Part shown: positions 23,776-34,473 of the stretch, piece by piece
How positions within the stretch are numbered: position 1 is the first letter of the stretch
How the letters are laid out: each line of letters starts with the position of its first letter
Program-made: the position numbers and the translations under genes
The notes under the pieces: model-generated
The model's input: only the letters and a program-made list of their open reading frames with translations
Database searches by the model: none
Told to the model about the DNA's origin: nothing
Assembly (NCBI GenBank): GCA_029851415.1
Contig: CM056744.1
Location: forward strand, 101,713,338 to 101,777,337
Direction of reading: 5' to 3'
Source: Eretmocerus hayati
Taxonomy: Eukaryota > Arthropoda > Insecta > Hymenoptera > Aphelinidae
Length of the DNA: 64,000 nt

Positions 23776-23933
23776 AATTATTCTTTCAGAATCCACTGTA
23801 TTATGAAATCTCAACGTTACATTGTTGAACTACAGAAGCATTTCAGGGGTCCATACCATATCAGAGACACTTCCAAGCCGGACGAGCGTTAACGAGGTAG
23901 GCAAAAACGCTAGTAGTATATTAAGTAACAAGG

Positions 23934-24205
23934 GCGCCAAAAGATATTTGCGCACGAGTACGGGGACGAGTGCGAAAATATCGGCGCCCGAGTCGCTTAC
24001 GATATTTTATGCAATTCTCCGATGTTTGGGTGCTCGTAAAATTGGATAAAATAGTATTTGCACCTCGTTCTTGAGGTTCCCCGCTTCCGAGCGATTATTT
24101 CGACCCTCGCCTGCGACTCGGGCCGAAAACCAATCGCTCAGAAGCGAGCTACAACCTCATGAACTTGGTGCAAAACATACTATTTTCTTATCTCTGGGAG
24201 CAAAA
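23934..24205. repeat. Two strong adjacent hairpins
   Basis: Hairpin one (about 23934-23991): GGGCGCC with ATATTTGCGCACGAGT pairs with ACGAGTGCGAAAATAT and GGCGCCC around a short loop. Hairpin two (about 24046-24204): GATAAAATAGTATTTGCACC, TTGAGGTT and CGAGCGATT pair with AATCGCTC, AACCTCATGAAC and GTGCAAAACATACTATTTTC. They are probably MITE remnants, but their boundaries are not defined. Confidence 0.65.
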
Positions 24206-24834
24206 GTGTAACTTGCCCTAACAACTAGTGGACGCTGCAAGAGTTGGCCGTCGTCTCAATAGCCGACGGGCTTGGTTCTCCTTTTTCCGCTCGTGTAGAA
24301 CGAATTCCAACACGAGTAGGTCCAGGACTGCAACCCTTGGTAGGAGTCTAGGGGCGGAACCCCGGCGGGGGTGTTGGTTCGGGGGGGGGGGGGGGGGGAG
24401 CCTCCCGACTGAAAAAAATTCTGAAAAGTGTATTAGACAAAAGTCTTGTTATTATATGTTACCACGTTGCTCGAAACTACCGCCGTGCAGCTATCAAAAG
24501 ATCTAATTTTGATATTCCATATGTCAATTTGTGTAGCGATGACTAGTCCGCACGTTTGAGGAAAAGTAGCATATCTAGCAGTGAGAAAAAGGAACTCTCT
24601 AAGGTAGAATTAAACAGTAAACAAACCATCACAGAACGGTCTGGTACGCTTCCTACAACCGGATTTATTGTATTCCTCGAAATATTTCATCAACTGAAAC
24701 ACGTAAACTTCGACGATTTTGTCACTCGCAGTTGTTTAAATGACTCTATGCCTTTGTTGACATTTTTGAACTTGCCTCCTGCATATCACATGACTTTTTC
24801 AGCCTTAGAGAGCTGACGTCAACGCCATCTTACG
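24206..24834. other. Intron 1 sequence with a long poly-G run
   Basis: A homopolymer of about 17 G residues at 24380-24398 is a likely sequencing or assembly weak point. Otherwise no supported gene or repeat is visible. Confidence 0.5.
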
Positions 24835-25055
24835 GGCCTCGAACTTGCGGATTATCTGCAAATGCCTCATCGGCGCACAGGAGTTCATTAAAGCAGTGCG
24901 TAAAAAAATTGGCGCTCATCTGATCCTCGTTGCGGATCCGCATTACGTAAAAAAATTTTTGGCGCACACTTGTTCCACTATTTACGCACGCACTCTCGCG
25001 TCTAAATAGCCATTTTTGCGCACAGAATAGCAAAATATACATTTGTATGGTGCTC
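24835..25055. repeat. Dispersed repeat A, copy 2
   Basis: The blocks GCAAATGCCTCATCGGCGCA, CGTAAAAAAATTTTTGGCGC and CTATTTACGCACGCACTCTC, plus CGTCTAAATAGCC followed by TTTGCGCACAGAATA, match 22195-22350 in order. An extra internal TGCGTAAAAAAATTGGCGCT suggests a small internal duplication in this copy. Confidence 0.7.
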
Positions 25056-26188
25056 TTGACTGGGAATTTGAGTTTTCGATTGTTTTCGCCCATGGATAAA
25101 GTGTAATTGGGTATTTATGTGATAGCCTCATCGGTTATAGAGGCTTTGTGAATGATTGAAGACTATGCCGCGCTAATGAATACTACTGTACAAGAAGTTT
25201 TCGTGCAAACCCGTCTCCCAAATGTCGGAAGCGGTGGATTATGTGTTATTTGGAGTCGTATATTTTGGGGTGCATAGCTACATAGTAGGGATTTTAACTC
25301 TGCGTATTCGTTGTGATGAATTCAAAAGTCAAAGTTTGGTTGCCCACAGTAAGGGACAGAGTCGACATTTCGACCCTTCAGCAAGCACTAAAAAATACGG
25401 GGACTTTGGGATCATCCGAAAAACTATCAGCACCGTTGGACACCAATATACTACATCTTAAGGAATTCGTATAATGTACGTACATTCCAAATCGCAGAGA
25501 CTCGGGGAACTTGGAACACGAAAAATCTCACTTTTGACGAAATTACTCATATAATATGTCAAAACAAGTCGCAAGAAGGCATGAGTCAGAGGAGAATGTC
25601 ACATACCTGTAGCAAAGGATGTTTTTCACATCAATTTTTGTTAGCTTCGATCGACCTAAAATTCGGTGCAAGCTCACAAAGTGAAGTTTCTGTGAGATAG
25701 TGAGGATTTCTGAAATTTTTCTCTAAAGTTTTCTACTCTTTTTCTTTGTATAGATCTATTTCTCAGCACCCAATTATTTACATAGATTAAAACTACATCA
25801 GTCGGGTTATCGGGTATAGGTACTGTGGTATGTGCATGTAGTTGCCTATCTCAAACGAAAAATTGAATCTAAATCTCACATCTGGCATTTCTCCGTAGAT
25901 TTTTTAGAATGCTAGAGATTGCGGTAGTTTGATATTTCCCCATTAGTTTGAATCACACAATCAACTAAAAGAAGGCGCAATTATGGCAAGCATGGTACTA
26001 GAGTTTTTTGATAAGTCTATCAATCCAGAGAGGGCGTAAAATTCCTGAATGGATATTACGCCAACAAAAGCGTACTTCAATCCCAAATCTTACAAAAAAT
26101 CCACTCTCCTAAGCGTAAGACTCCCACTACGACGAAAAAAAGGAACGGTTTAATAGAATTAAAAATACCACTCTCTTTCCTGTTTCAG
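25056..26188. other. 3' part of kon-tiki intron 1
   Basis: No further features were recognised. It ends in the polypyrimidine tract and acceptor CTCTCTTTCCTGTTTCAG of exon 2. Confidence 0.5.
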
Positions 26189-26352
26189 TCTCGTTTTACG
26201 GAGCAAGCTACATCCACCTATCAGTTCAAGAAGCAAAAAGTGCAACGGACATAAGCTTTCGATTTCGCACACATCTAGCGGATGCTATGCTACTATTGGC
26301 AGCTGGAAGAACAGATTATTGCCTGATCAAGCTCGAGTCTGGCAGACTGAAG
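26189..26352 (+). CDS. kon: kon-tiki (CSPG4-like) coding exon 2: first half of laminin-G domain 1
   Basis: The exon is bounded by acceptor CCTGTTTCAG (ends 26188) and donor AAG/GTGAGT (26353). It starts with two bases that complete the codon split at exon 1 and ends in phase 0. Its 54 full codons give about residues 30-83 of the precursor. The pattern SFYGASYIHL, then a stretch of beta strands, then MLLLLAAGRTDY and LIKLESGRL matches the opening of the first laminin-G domain in CSPG4-family proteins, where the same SF-G start, LLLLAAG and L-SGRL positions are recognisable. In the family this extracellular domain is followed by a second laminin-G and about 15 CSPG repeats, which must lie downstream of this window. 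Intron 1 on its left is about 25 kb. Confidence 0.9.
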
Positions 26353-26934
26353 GTGAGTACTGTCAGCAATACTAAATTCTGTTCTCAGTCCTTCTTCCTC
26401 GTTACTGGTAGAACTCTTTTTCCCTCTCATCTATTTGCCCTGCTTTCGTAATTTTATAAAGCAAACTGCGTTTGTACGAGATTTTGCGACAGTTTACACA
26501 AGTAAAGAATGACCCTATATGTGTGCGTAGAATAATGGATTAGTTGTTCGTGATCTTTCAATATGAATTGTAAATATTTGATGATATATGGAAGAAATTG
26601 ACAAATAAAAAGAAATGGGAGAAATCGCATTTTTGATAATTTAGAGGAGTGTATTGATTCTGACGTTGTTGAAATTGCTAGTTCACGATGAACGGGTGGA
26701 AGGTCTTAACAGCTTCCAGTATACTATATTTTATAACGTCAAATATGCATGTGCTATCTTATATTAGAAATGACAACTTTCTCGCATCCAATTTGATACG
26801 AATTGATGTAAATGTGCTCAGTCGTTTTTTATTTCGCCTATTTCATCGAAACACCTTGACAGGAATCACATTCTACCTTGACTCTGGGCTCAAAAAACAT
26901 TGGTGACTTCTGGTCCTTCTAATTAAAATAATTA

Positions 26935-27810
26935 AAAGTCCAGCCAAAATTTGTCCGTCAGCATCTTGCGTATCGGGTTGCCTATGTGCAGGGGGTGAAG
27001 TGTGATGGATGTCCGTATGGATCATGGGTGGGTGGGTTGGCGGGTGGGTAAATGGGTTAGTGGTCAGGTGGCTGGATGAATGAGTGGACCGATGGATGAA
27101 TGAGTGAATGAGATTTGAGGGATGAGGAGTGAGGACCGAGTTATGGGGAAAGAGTTAAGAAGACTGAGTTATGAGTAACGGAGTTGTAGGGATGATCATG
27201 AGGAACGAGTCATGAAGAATGAGTTATTAGTAATGAGTCATGAGGAAAGAGATATGAGGAACAAGTTATGAGTTATGAGGGACGAGTCATGAGTCTTGAG
27301 GCACGAGTTATGAGGAATGAGTCATGGGGGCTGAGTCATGAGGAACGAGTTATGAGGAATGAGTCATGAGGCCCGAGTTATGAGGAACCAGTTATTAGGA
27401 GGGAGTTATGACGAGTGAGTCATGAGGAATTAGTTATAGAGAGTGAGTTCTGAGAGACTGAGGCTCAAGCTGTGGCTAGGACTGGGGCTGGGGTCGTGGA
27501 TGGGGTGTAGCTGAGACAGGGGCTAAGACTGCCGGTAGGGCTGGTGTTGGGCGGAATCTTCAGATACTTACTGGAGATTGAGGAACTTCACTATGCGCAA
27601 CATTACACCAACTCAATAGTTCTCAATCACAATTACTAGGTTACATCAAGGGAACTATTTTTTCCGAATCCACTGCGTTATGAAATCTTAATGTTTCATT
27701 GTTGAACTACAGAAGCATTTCAGGGGCTCATACCATATCAGAGACTTTTCCAAGCCGGACGAGCGGTAGCGAGGAAGGCAATAACGCTAGTTATTATATT
27801 CAATGATAAG
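26935..27810 (+). mobile_element. Composite G-rich element, copy 2
   Basis: The left block is CAGCCAAAATTTGTCCGTC, CGTATCGGGTTGCCTATG and GGGGGTGAAGTGTGATGG. A tandem array of ATGAGGAACGAGTC-like units (about 27115-27450) and a short GGCTGGGG block follow. The right block at about 27670-27800 is nearly identical to that of copy 1. The core repeat differs completely from copy 1. Confidence 0.55.
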
Positions 27811-30800
27811 ATGATTCAACTATTTGTCGATAAATGTTGGGAAATTAAAGAGTTCAAATAAGGCCAGAATTTTCGGACTGGTTTAATGAAATTTGTCATT
27901 GTCGTCATCCATTTTTTTATTTCAACAAGAAGATGAAAGCGCGCGCTTAACCAAGAACGGATAGATCCATGATATGATCAAAATAGTTATGCAATCCATT
28001 GAATCAACAAAATACTCAAGGTTGACCTTATCCCAAATTTGGACTTCAAACCCCATTGGAGATAATTTGGATTGACACCGGTATCTGTCAAAAAAATCTC
28101 ATTCTCTCGAATGAATATTTCACCATCGATGATAATTTTCGAAATTTATTTTCATTTGATACTTTTCAGAACTCAAGCACACATATTGAAATCGAAACTG
28201 ACACCAAAATTTTTTTCATATAATAAATCGTTTCTGAGTACTTCTCAAACGCGACGTAGCGAATGAAGAATGAAAAAAAGCTTGCAAATCTCTCAAATGA
28301 GAAACAAAATCAAAGAAATATGCCCAAAAAACAGCAAGATACAAAAAAACCTACGTCGAAGAAGTAGATCAAATTCACTCGCGAGACGCCTGCCCGCATC
28401 ACAACAAAAATGAAAAAAAAAAAAAATCTTTAGCTCAAGCCTCAAAACCAACCACTTGACTTACCACCATCTGCAATTTTCGGCTCATACATACCAATAT
28501 GTAGTACCACTTTTGCAATGGTATGCAGTAGTGCATCGTGTATTCTGCCCTCAATATCGCTCGGAAGAGTAAAAGAAAAAAATGGAAAACGTCAACGCTT
28601 CAGTTTCTCTGTTCTACTGATGGTTTGTTTTCCCTTTTCACTCTTTTCACCGAGGTTTTGCTTTATCACACTTTATTGCATTTTAGACACATATTAGAGC
28701 CTCTTGCAAACCTCGGAGAATTCGAACTTTTGTAAATGGATAGAAATGAACGAGTTTGCAGATTTCGATGGATGTATTGATTCAATTGGTTACGAATCAT
28801 GTAATATACGATCGTATATCGTATCGAGTGGTACTAGTATATATTCGAGATTGCGATGAGGTCAAGTGCTTTGATTGGTATGCGTGTTAAGCTCTCTTTC
28901 TGATTCGAATGTACATAGATATTTGTGATTTCATATGGTGAAATCGCAATATGTTCGTACACGTACTCTGATATTCAAGTCTCTTTTTACATTGATCGGT
29001 ATGTTTGTACTCTGGGTTTAATTCTGTTGGTATACGTACTTGTGGGTATACATCCTGGCTAATTTGCAAATTCGATTGTAAATACGTTCTGGCGATCAAA
29101 CGAATTATCTCTGGTATCCCTTGCATCATTTTGGATTATGAGTGATCTGGATATGGATATTGCGTAGGGATTGGACGTGTTTGGGTTTTGTATTATTGAG
29201 TGGAGATACGTTTGATGAGTCGAGTTCACATTTTGTGAGTGAAACCAAATAATCATCTCCGAAATGTCGGATATTGATTTCCTAACTCAATCTCATTATA
29301 TTTTCAAGGGAATAATTATATTCAGTATATAATTATATTCAGTATCAATTAGCAATAATTATATTCAGTATCAAACACTGCAACATATTTATTCAGTATC
29401 TGTATTGATTGTAACATGTTTTTCAGCAAAGTCCATCGATTTAAATAATTGTGAAAAATAAAATCTCTTCATTCGATCAGGTTCAACGGCATGTGTAATG
29501 TCGAAGCCATCCTCAAAAATTTTTCTTTTTATCCCATCCCTAGCCACAGTTTCTCTCGTGCATGGAAAATTGGAAATAGACATGAGCCGTCAACATCTCT
29601 GTCTAGCCGATCATCCATGTTACATACTACAATTACAACCGGAAATATCACTGCCTCTCGAATTTATGAATACACCCTTACCTACCCATCCCTAAGAATA
29701 GGCACACGCGACATGATTATGGCGACGGATGTTGTCCCTGCTCTCACCAAGTACACACACTCATTCTCATATTACACTATAAAAAAAAAGATGATGACAC
29801 CAACGTTGAATTCATGTCAAGCTTTGGGCCACTCAGTGTGACGCAAGACATTGACCCGGAAATTCACGATGGTGAAGAAATTCCAAAACACGTAGCCTGG
29901 CCGTGATTTCCCCGGTCGGTCGACCATAAATCACATCCGAGGCCGCGAGATATTCCGTTGCCGTAATTGCGACGCAATCGTGTCTACATAAAGGGATCAA
30001 AACCCTTCCACTCGAAAGAAATAGCGTTACGAAAATATTAATTCTCCTTCCAGTTATGTAGTATTATGCAAATATTATATTACTCATTTTACTATCAAAC
30101 AAAAATGTATGGCACATGGGCCATACACAAAAAAAACAAATATTAATCATAGAAAATATAAGTAAAGTTGAGCATGTAAGTATTATTATTATGGTGGAGG
30201 AATATCTTGTAGAAAAAAAGGGGAAATTGGTTAGCGATAAACGACAACTCATTGATTCCATCTAACAGTGGAACCGACGAGTCGTCAATACATCTAGGCC
30301 ACCTCCATCTAGATTAGAATAAGGTATGGGTAATGAACATGCTTCGACGGGGCACCAGAGTGGGAATAGTTCCCCCTGATTGCCGAAACTCTGGTGGCCC
30401 GGGCGTGGCATTAGATGTAAGAGGGGACTCAACACCATGAGGTGATATAAGCCCCAAATTTTCAGTAGTTTATTCACTTCGCGACGCGAGTTCCCTTTAG
30501 TATCCATTCCTAAATTTTCTCTGTAAAATTTTCAAGTTTCAAAAAAAAAATAAATTAATTTAATTTCCAAGTTTTTCCAAATCATTTACCGGGAAGAGCT
30601 CGAGCACCGAAAGCTCGCTCAGTCAAATATTTCCCTGATCATTCCTGAAAGATTAACGCAGATCAACGGACCAACCCGAGGAGCGATCCTGTTTTCCAGT
30701 TCCAGCATTAAGGTTGGTGATAGTTATTTATCAAAAATACTAACAATCTAAGGGCGAAACCTGAAGATCTAAAATAAGCGATTTGTTCGATTTCGAACTA

Positions 30801-33800
30801 TCTTGTACCGATAAAACGGTGCAGGATAAGAAAAAACCGGAACGAATCACGGGTATTTTTATACTTCTTTTTCCTTAGGCCAGACTTTCACTAGTCTTGG
30901 AAGCTAGGGAGAGAGTAGCATAAAAATCTCATAAAAAACGCGCCAAACAAACATATTAACCCACATAGATTACGCTTTTTCTCACGGAATACCTACCCAG
31001 TTATTCGTGGAGTCCCGCGAGACTAAAAAGGGTATAGATAAAATCGTACCATCGGTCAGTTTCTACGCAGAAAATTGGCCGATGTAACACATGAACGTAT
31101 TAGCCGACGATTTTTCATTGGTACATTTTTTGGGTAAAATAACTTTTGATATTCATGATTTTTTGATCAAGATATTAAGAATTTTGAAAAGTGTCCTCAA
31201 AGTATATGACATCACTCGTTCCATGAGATTATGATGGTCAGAGAAAATACAGCTTCGTTTTTTGAGAGAAATTGGACAACATTTTAATTTCTGACACTTA
31301 TTGAAACTAGTTCACTTCAACACAGTGCTAAAAAATCAAGAATACCGTGAGATAATAGATATTCATTTTCTGGAAAATCGTGATCGTGAAAAAAGTACTA
31401 TATTCACTCACTTGGGTTCCTGTCGGAATTGCTTCAAAATAAATCGATAATATTACCCTCCATGTCATATCCTCATTCATTCCCACTTGAAAATTTTTAA
31501 TTCATCACTAAAATATTTGAATAACCAATAAATTAATAAATAATAAATTTCATAAATAATAAATTCTTCTAATTCTAATAAATAATTCCATAAATAATAA
31601 ATTTCTCGATATCGTTTTTTATCAGATCGGAGTATTTTCTCGTGTGAAAATTCAACAATACTCCAATCTTTGAAACGTTTTCTATCCATTCTTTCGTCCG
31701 CGTAGGTATGGCAATTTTTCCATCACAACACAACAGAATACCTTTAGCTACATGTATACCTATAAAAATGTGCAAACTGTGCAATTTTGTCGAACACGTG
31801 TAAAATTGTCGAGTCATTACAATTGCGCTGTCGTGAATTGCACCCGAGTAATAATACGTATACGCAGTCAAGGAGGCGTTTAATGGAGAGTAAGAGAAAA
31901 TGAGAAGATTAAGTTAAAGGGTCTTTACACATACATCCAAACTTGATGTAGTTTGTGAGCTAAGGGACACGATTTGATTTATAAATAGAGACGTCAAAAA
32001 GCATTCATCTCTGCCTCTGGTTCTTTAAACGTTTGCCTACCTCCTTCCTTTCCTCTCTACTGGTCTTTCCTCATTCGTATTACTCTTTAAATGATTTTTT
32101 CTCTTTTTTTCCCGTCGGCCCGTCTGTGAAAATACACAAACACACAAATACACACACACACACTTTTCCATGCTTTTTTTGAGTCAGGCTTTTCCCTGTT
32201 GCCAATCTCACGCTCGCTTTACTTCAGAGCACCGCGTGAACTTCCTTGATTCTCACTCTACTCCGAGACCATTTTACCTAATTCACGTCTGATGTGCTTC
32301 CTATTTTGCCTTTGTGGAGATATTTTCGCTAACTCTTTGTGTATATACATTATACCTTACACACGATGCAGTTACTGAAAGTGTATAGAGCTTGCAAAAA
32401 ACTCTTTGAAGTAGTTTCAGCTTAAATTTCTTGAAAATTCCATAGTCACGTAGTGTTTTTTGAGACATGGTGGGGAATCGAATACAAAGATAAGATTTCG
32501 TTTTGATGTCTGAATGAGTCTAAAAATTTTTTTGTTACTCGGTTGTCCTTGTGCAGATCTATACTGAAAATTGAGGAGGAAAATATGACCGGTGCTCTCG
32601 AATTTTTTTTAATTTGAATGTGGACCCAGTCGTCATTTAGACTGAAAATATGAATCAGAATTAGCCTTCAATTACTTTCGGATATGAAGGAAGGTGTCAT
32701 CGATATTCGATCGTATTCATCCGGATTGAATCATGTGAGTGTAATGGAAACAGTCAATTGGAAACGGGAGAATCCGTGTCCCAATGTAAATGACACAACT
32801 GAGGAGTAGAGTAAGTTTTTTGGTGCCGGTGAAGATTATCGTTCCAGGCAAAACTAACAGGGACATGAGCTCAGGTACTACGACTTTTTGCCTATCGCCT
32901 CTACTCCGGGATGTACCCTGCCAGCGCTCTAATTTGGAGACAGGGGGTCATTCTCACGCCAAAAGCAGTCCAAGGAAGTGTATGTGCATGGGCCCATCCT
33001 CAGTGCATTTGGGTTTTTTTATCGATAAGGTAGAGCACGGGCAAGGATGGAATTCATTATTAAAGCATGAATAGGAATGGAAAATTATAGCCTGGAGCCT
33101 CAATTTTCTTGGGTTTTATCCCAATGATTCATCACCCCCCCCCCCCTTGAGCGCGGGAAGAAAACAGCAACAATCGTGATCTCCACTCTTCAACATACTA
33201 TTCTAACAAAATATGCAATAATTCAATTCCATGTTGAGACAATTCGTGGCCCAGTCTTGGATTGTATTGTAGGAAGAATTATTTGGGAGTTCGAAAGGAT
33301 ACGCCATGAGATATAGTCAGATGATATTTACGTAGCAATGGAGGTAATAAACTACAAAAACGAATTGAAACCGATCCCAAGGAGTCTCGTAGGTTTTCCA
33401 ACAGATTGTAAAAATTTTTCAATTGAGTGGTCGTTTAATGCACACAAAAAGTTCTTCATGATACTAGTAATGTTCAAAGTACATCGAGCATATTGTTTAA
33501 CATGATATCACACTTGACGGGAGTGAAACATACAGGTAACGATTGCAACTGGTTTTATGCAGCCAGAGAAAGCCACGAATTCAACTCGACAGCAGGAATT
33601 GGTGTCTTGGACACTACAATACTAATAATATATCATACACGATTGATTATCACTACTGTTAAGATTCCTTTTTGGTTCCCCGCTGACTTATCGATAGGAT
33701 TTCTGAATTTTTCATTTTTCGTCAGAAGCAGAGAAAACGAAGCACATATATGGCACTCAAATCCATGACCAAGCCATGAGAAAATTAGTGTGAAATCCCC

Positions 33801-33895
33801 AGCTTAGATCTGATTTTCGTCGAAATAACCTTCTTTGCTCTCCATGACAGTTTCACATATTCGTGGCATTCTTTATACTAAATTCTCAGGCCAAA
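27811..33895. other. Intron 2 sequence: mostly unremarkable, a few low-complexity tracts
   Basis: No supported gene. An imperfect tandem of ATTATATTCAGTAT lies at 29305-29400. 30250-30520 (- strand: ATATCACCTCATGGTGTTGA, CTCTGGTGCCCCGTCGAAGC) is GC-richer than its surroundings and may be a LINE 5' UTR fragment; this is unverified. AATAAAT-rich DNA spans 31500-31610, a short CA microsatellite lies at 32137-32162, and poly-C at about 33137-33150. Confidence 0.4.
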
Positions 33896-33899
33896 TCAT

Positions 33900-34245
33900 T
33901 CGGTGGCATAGCCTTTATTTGTCTTTCCTGTCAAGGTTTCACGGCAGAAGTGAAGAGCTAGTTTAGGATCAGTGTCTCCTTGAAAATGGAATCCTCCGCC
34001 GACTAGACATGATCTTAATGGAAAGGCGTGACATTGAAGAATGCTGTGGTCTTTTTTTTGTCCATATAACCATCGATCCGAACAAGATAACATTACACTT
34101 CTCCCACCATGTTTCACAGCTGGCACAACACACCCCTCTTGATATCGTTCGCCAGGTTGCCTACGGACAAAAACCATCCGCTTGGATCCAAACAGTCCAA
34201 ATTTTGACTCATCTGGCTATAGCGCACTCCCCAATCTCTAGCCGT
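33900..34245 (-). pseudogene. Tc1-family transposase remnant
   Basis: On the - strand, KIWTVWIQADGF is followed after a frame change by RRQPGERYQEGCVVPAVKHG, then GRSVM and, further on, GGFHFQGDTDPKLAL. These match the order of the Tc1 transposase catalytic region: the W-KPGE block, the VKHGGGSVMVWG block with its preceding Asp lost, and F-QDNDPKH altered to FQGDTDPKL. Stops and substitutions destroy the DDE triad. Inverted repeats were not located. It lies just beyond the 3' end of Jockey copy 1. Confidence 0.8.
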
Positions 34246-34473
34246 CTATTTCCTATGTTGACGAAACCACAAGAGTCTTCTCTCTTTGTTGAGCCCTCTC
34301 AACGCCCAGGCGCTGAGAGGGCTGACGGTGGGCTTAGGTTAGGTACATCAAGGACAATATTTTCATTTTTTTTTTTTTTTTTTTTTTTGTTTGACAGACC
34401 GGAGAGGGGAGATCTTCATAGACACCCACTAGAGCGTGGGTAGTGTCGGATTCACCTGAAGGGCGCCTACCGA

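Larger units (their letters stand above)
22376..23925 (+). mobile_element. Composite G-rich element, copy 1 (conserved ends, variable minisatellite core)
   Basis: The left block (AGCCAGGCTTTTGTTGTCCG, then CGTATCGGGTCGCCTATG and GGGGTGAAGTGTGATGG) recurs at 26938 and 54222. The right block (TGTTGAACTACAGAAGCATT, CATACCATATCAGAGAC, CCAAGCCGGACGAGCG, AACGCTAG) at about 23790-23905 recurs at 27690-27800. Between them lie GGGT/GGTTGG repeats, a GTGAAAATTTCAC array and a GGCTGAGGCTGG array. A second, diverged left block is at 23100-23230. Conserved ends around different tandem-repeat cores suggest a non-autonomous element family. A Helitron origin is conceivable from the CTAG-type end but unproven. 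Confidence 0.5.

Noticed and set aside
23527..23814. Ala/Gly/Leu-rich and Pro/Ser/Gln-rich proteins on either strand
   Set aside because: Translations of a GGCTGA-type minisatellite without stop codons; no coding signals.
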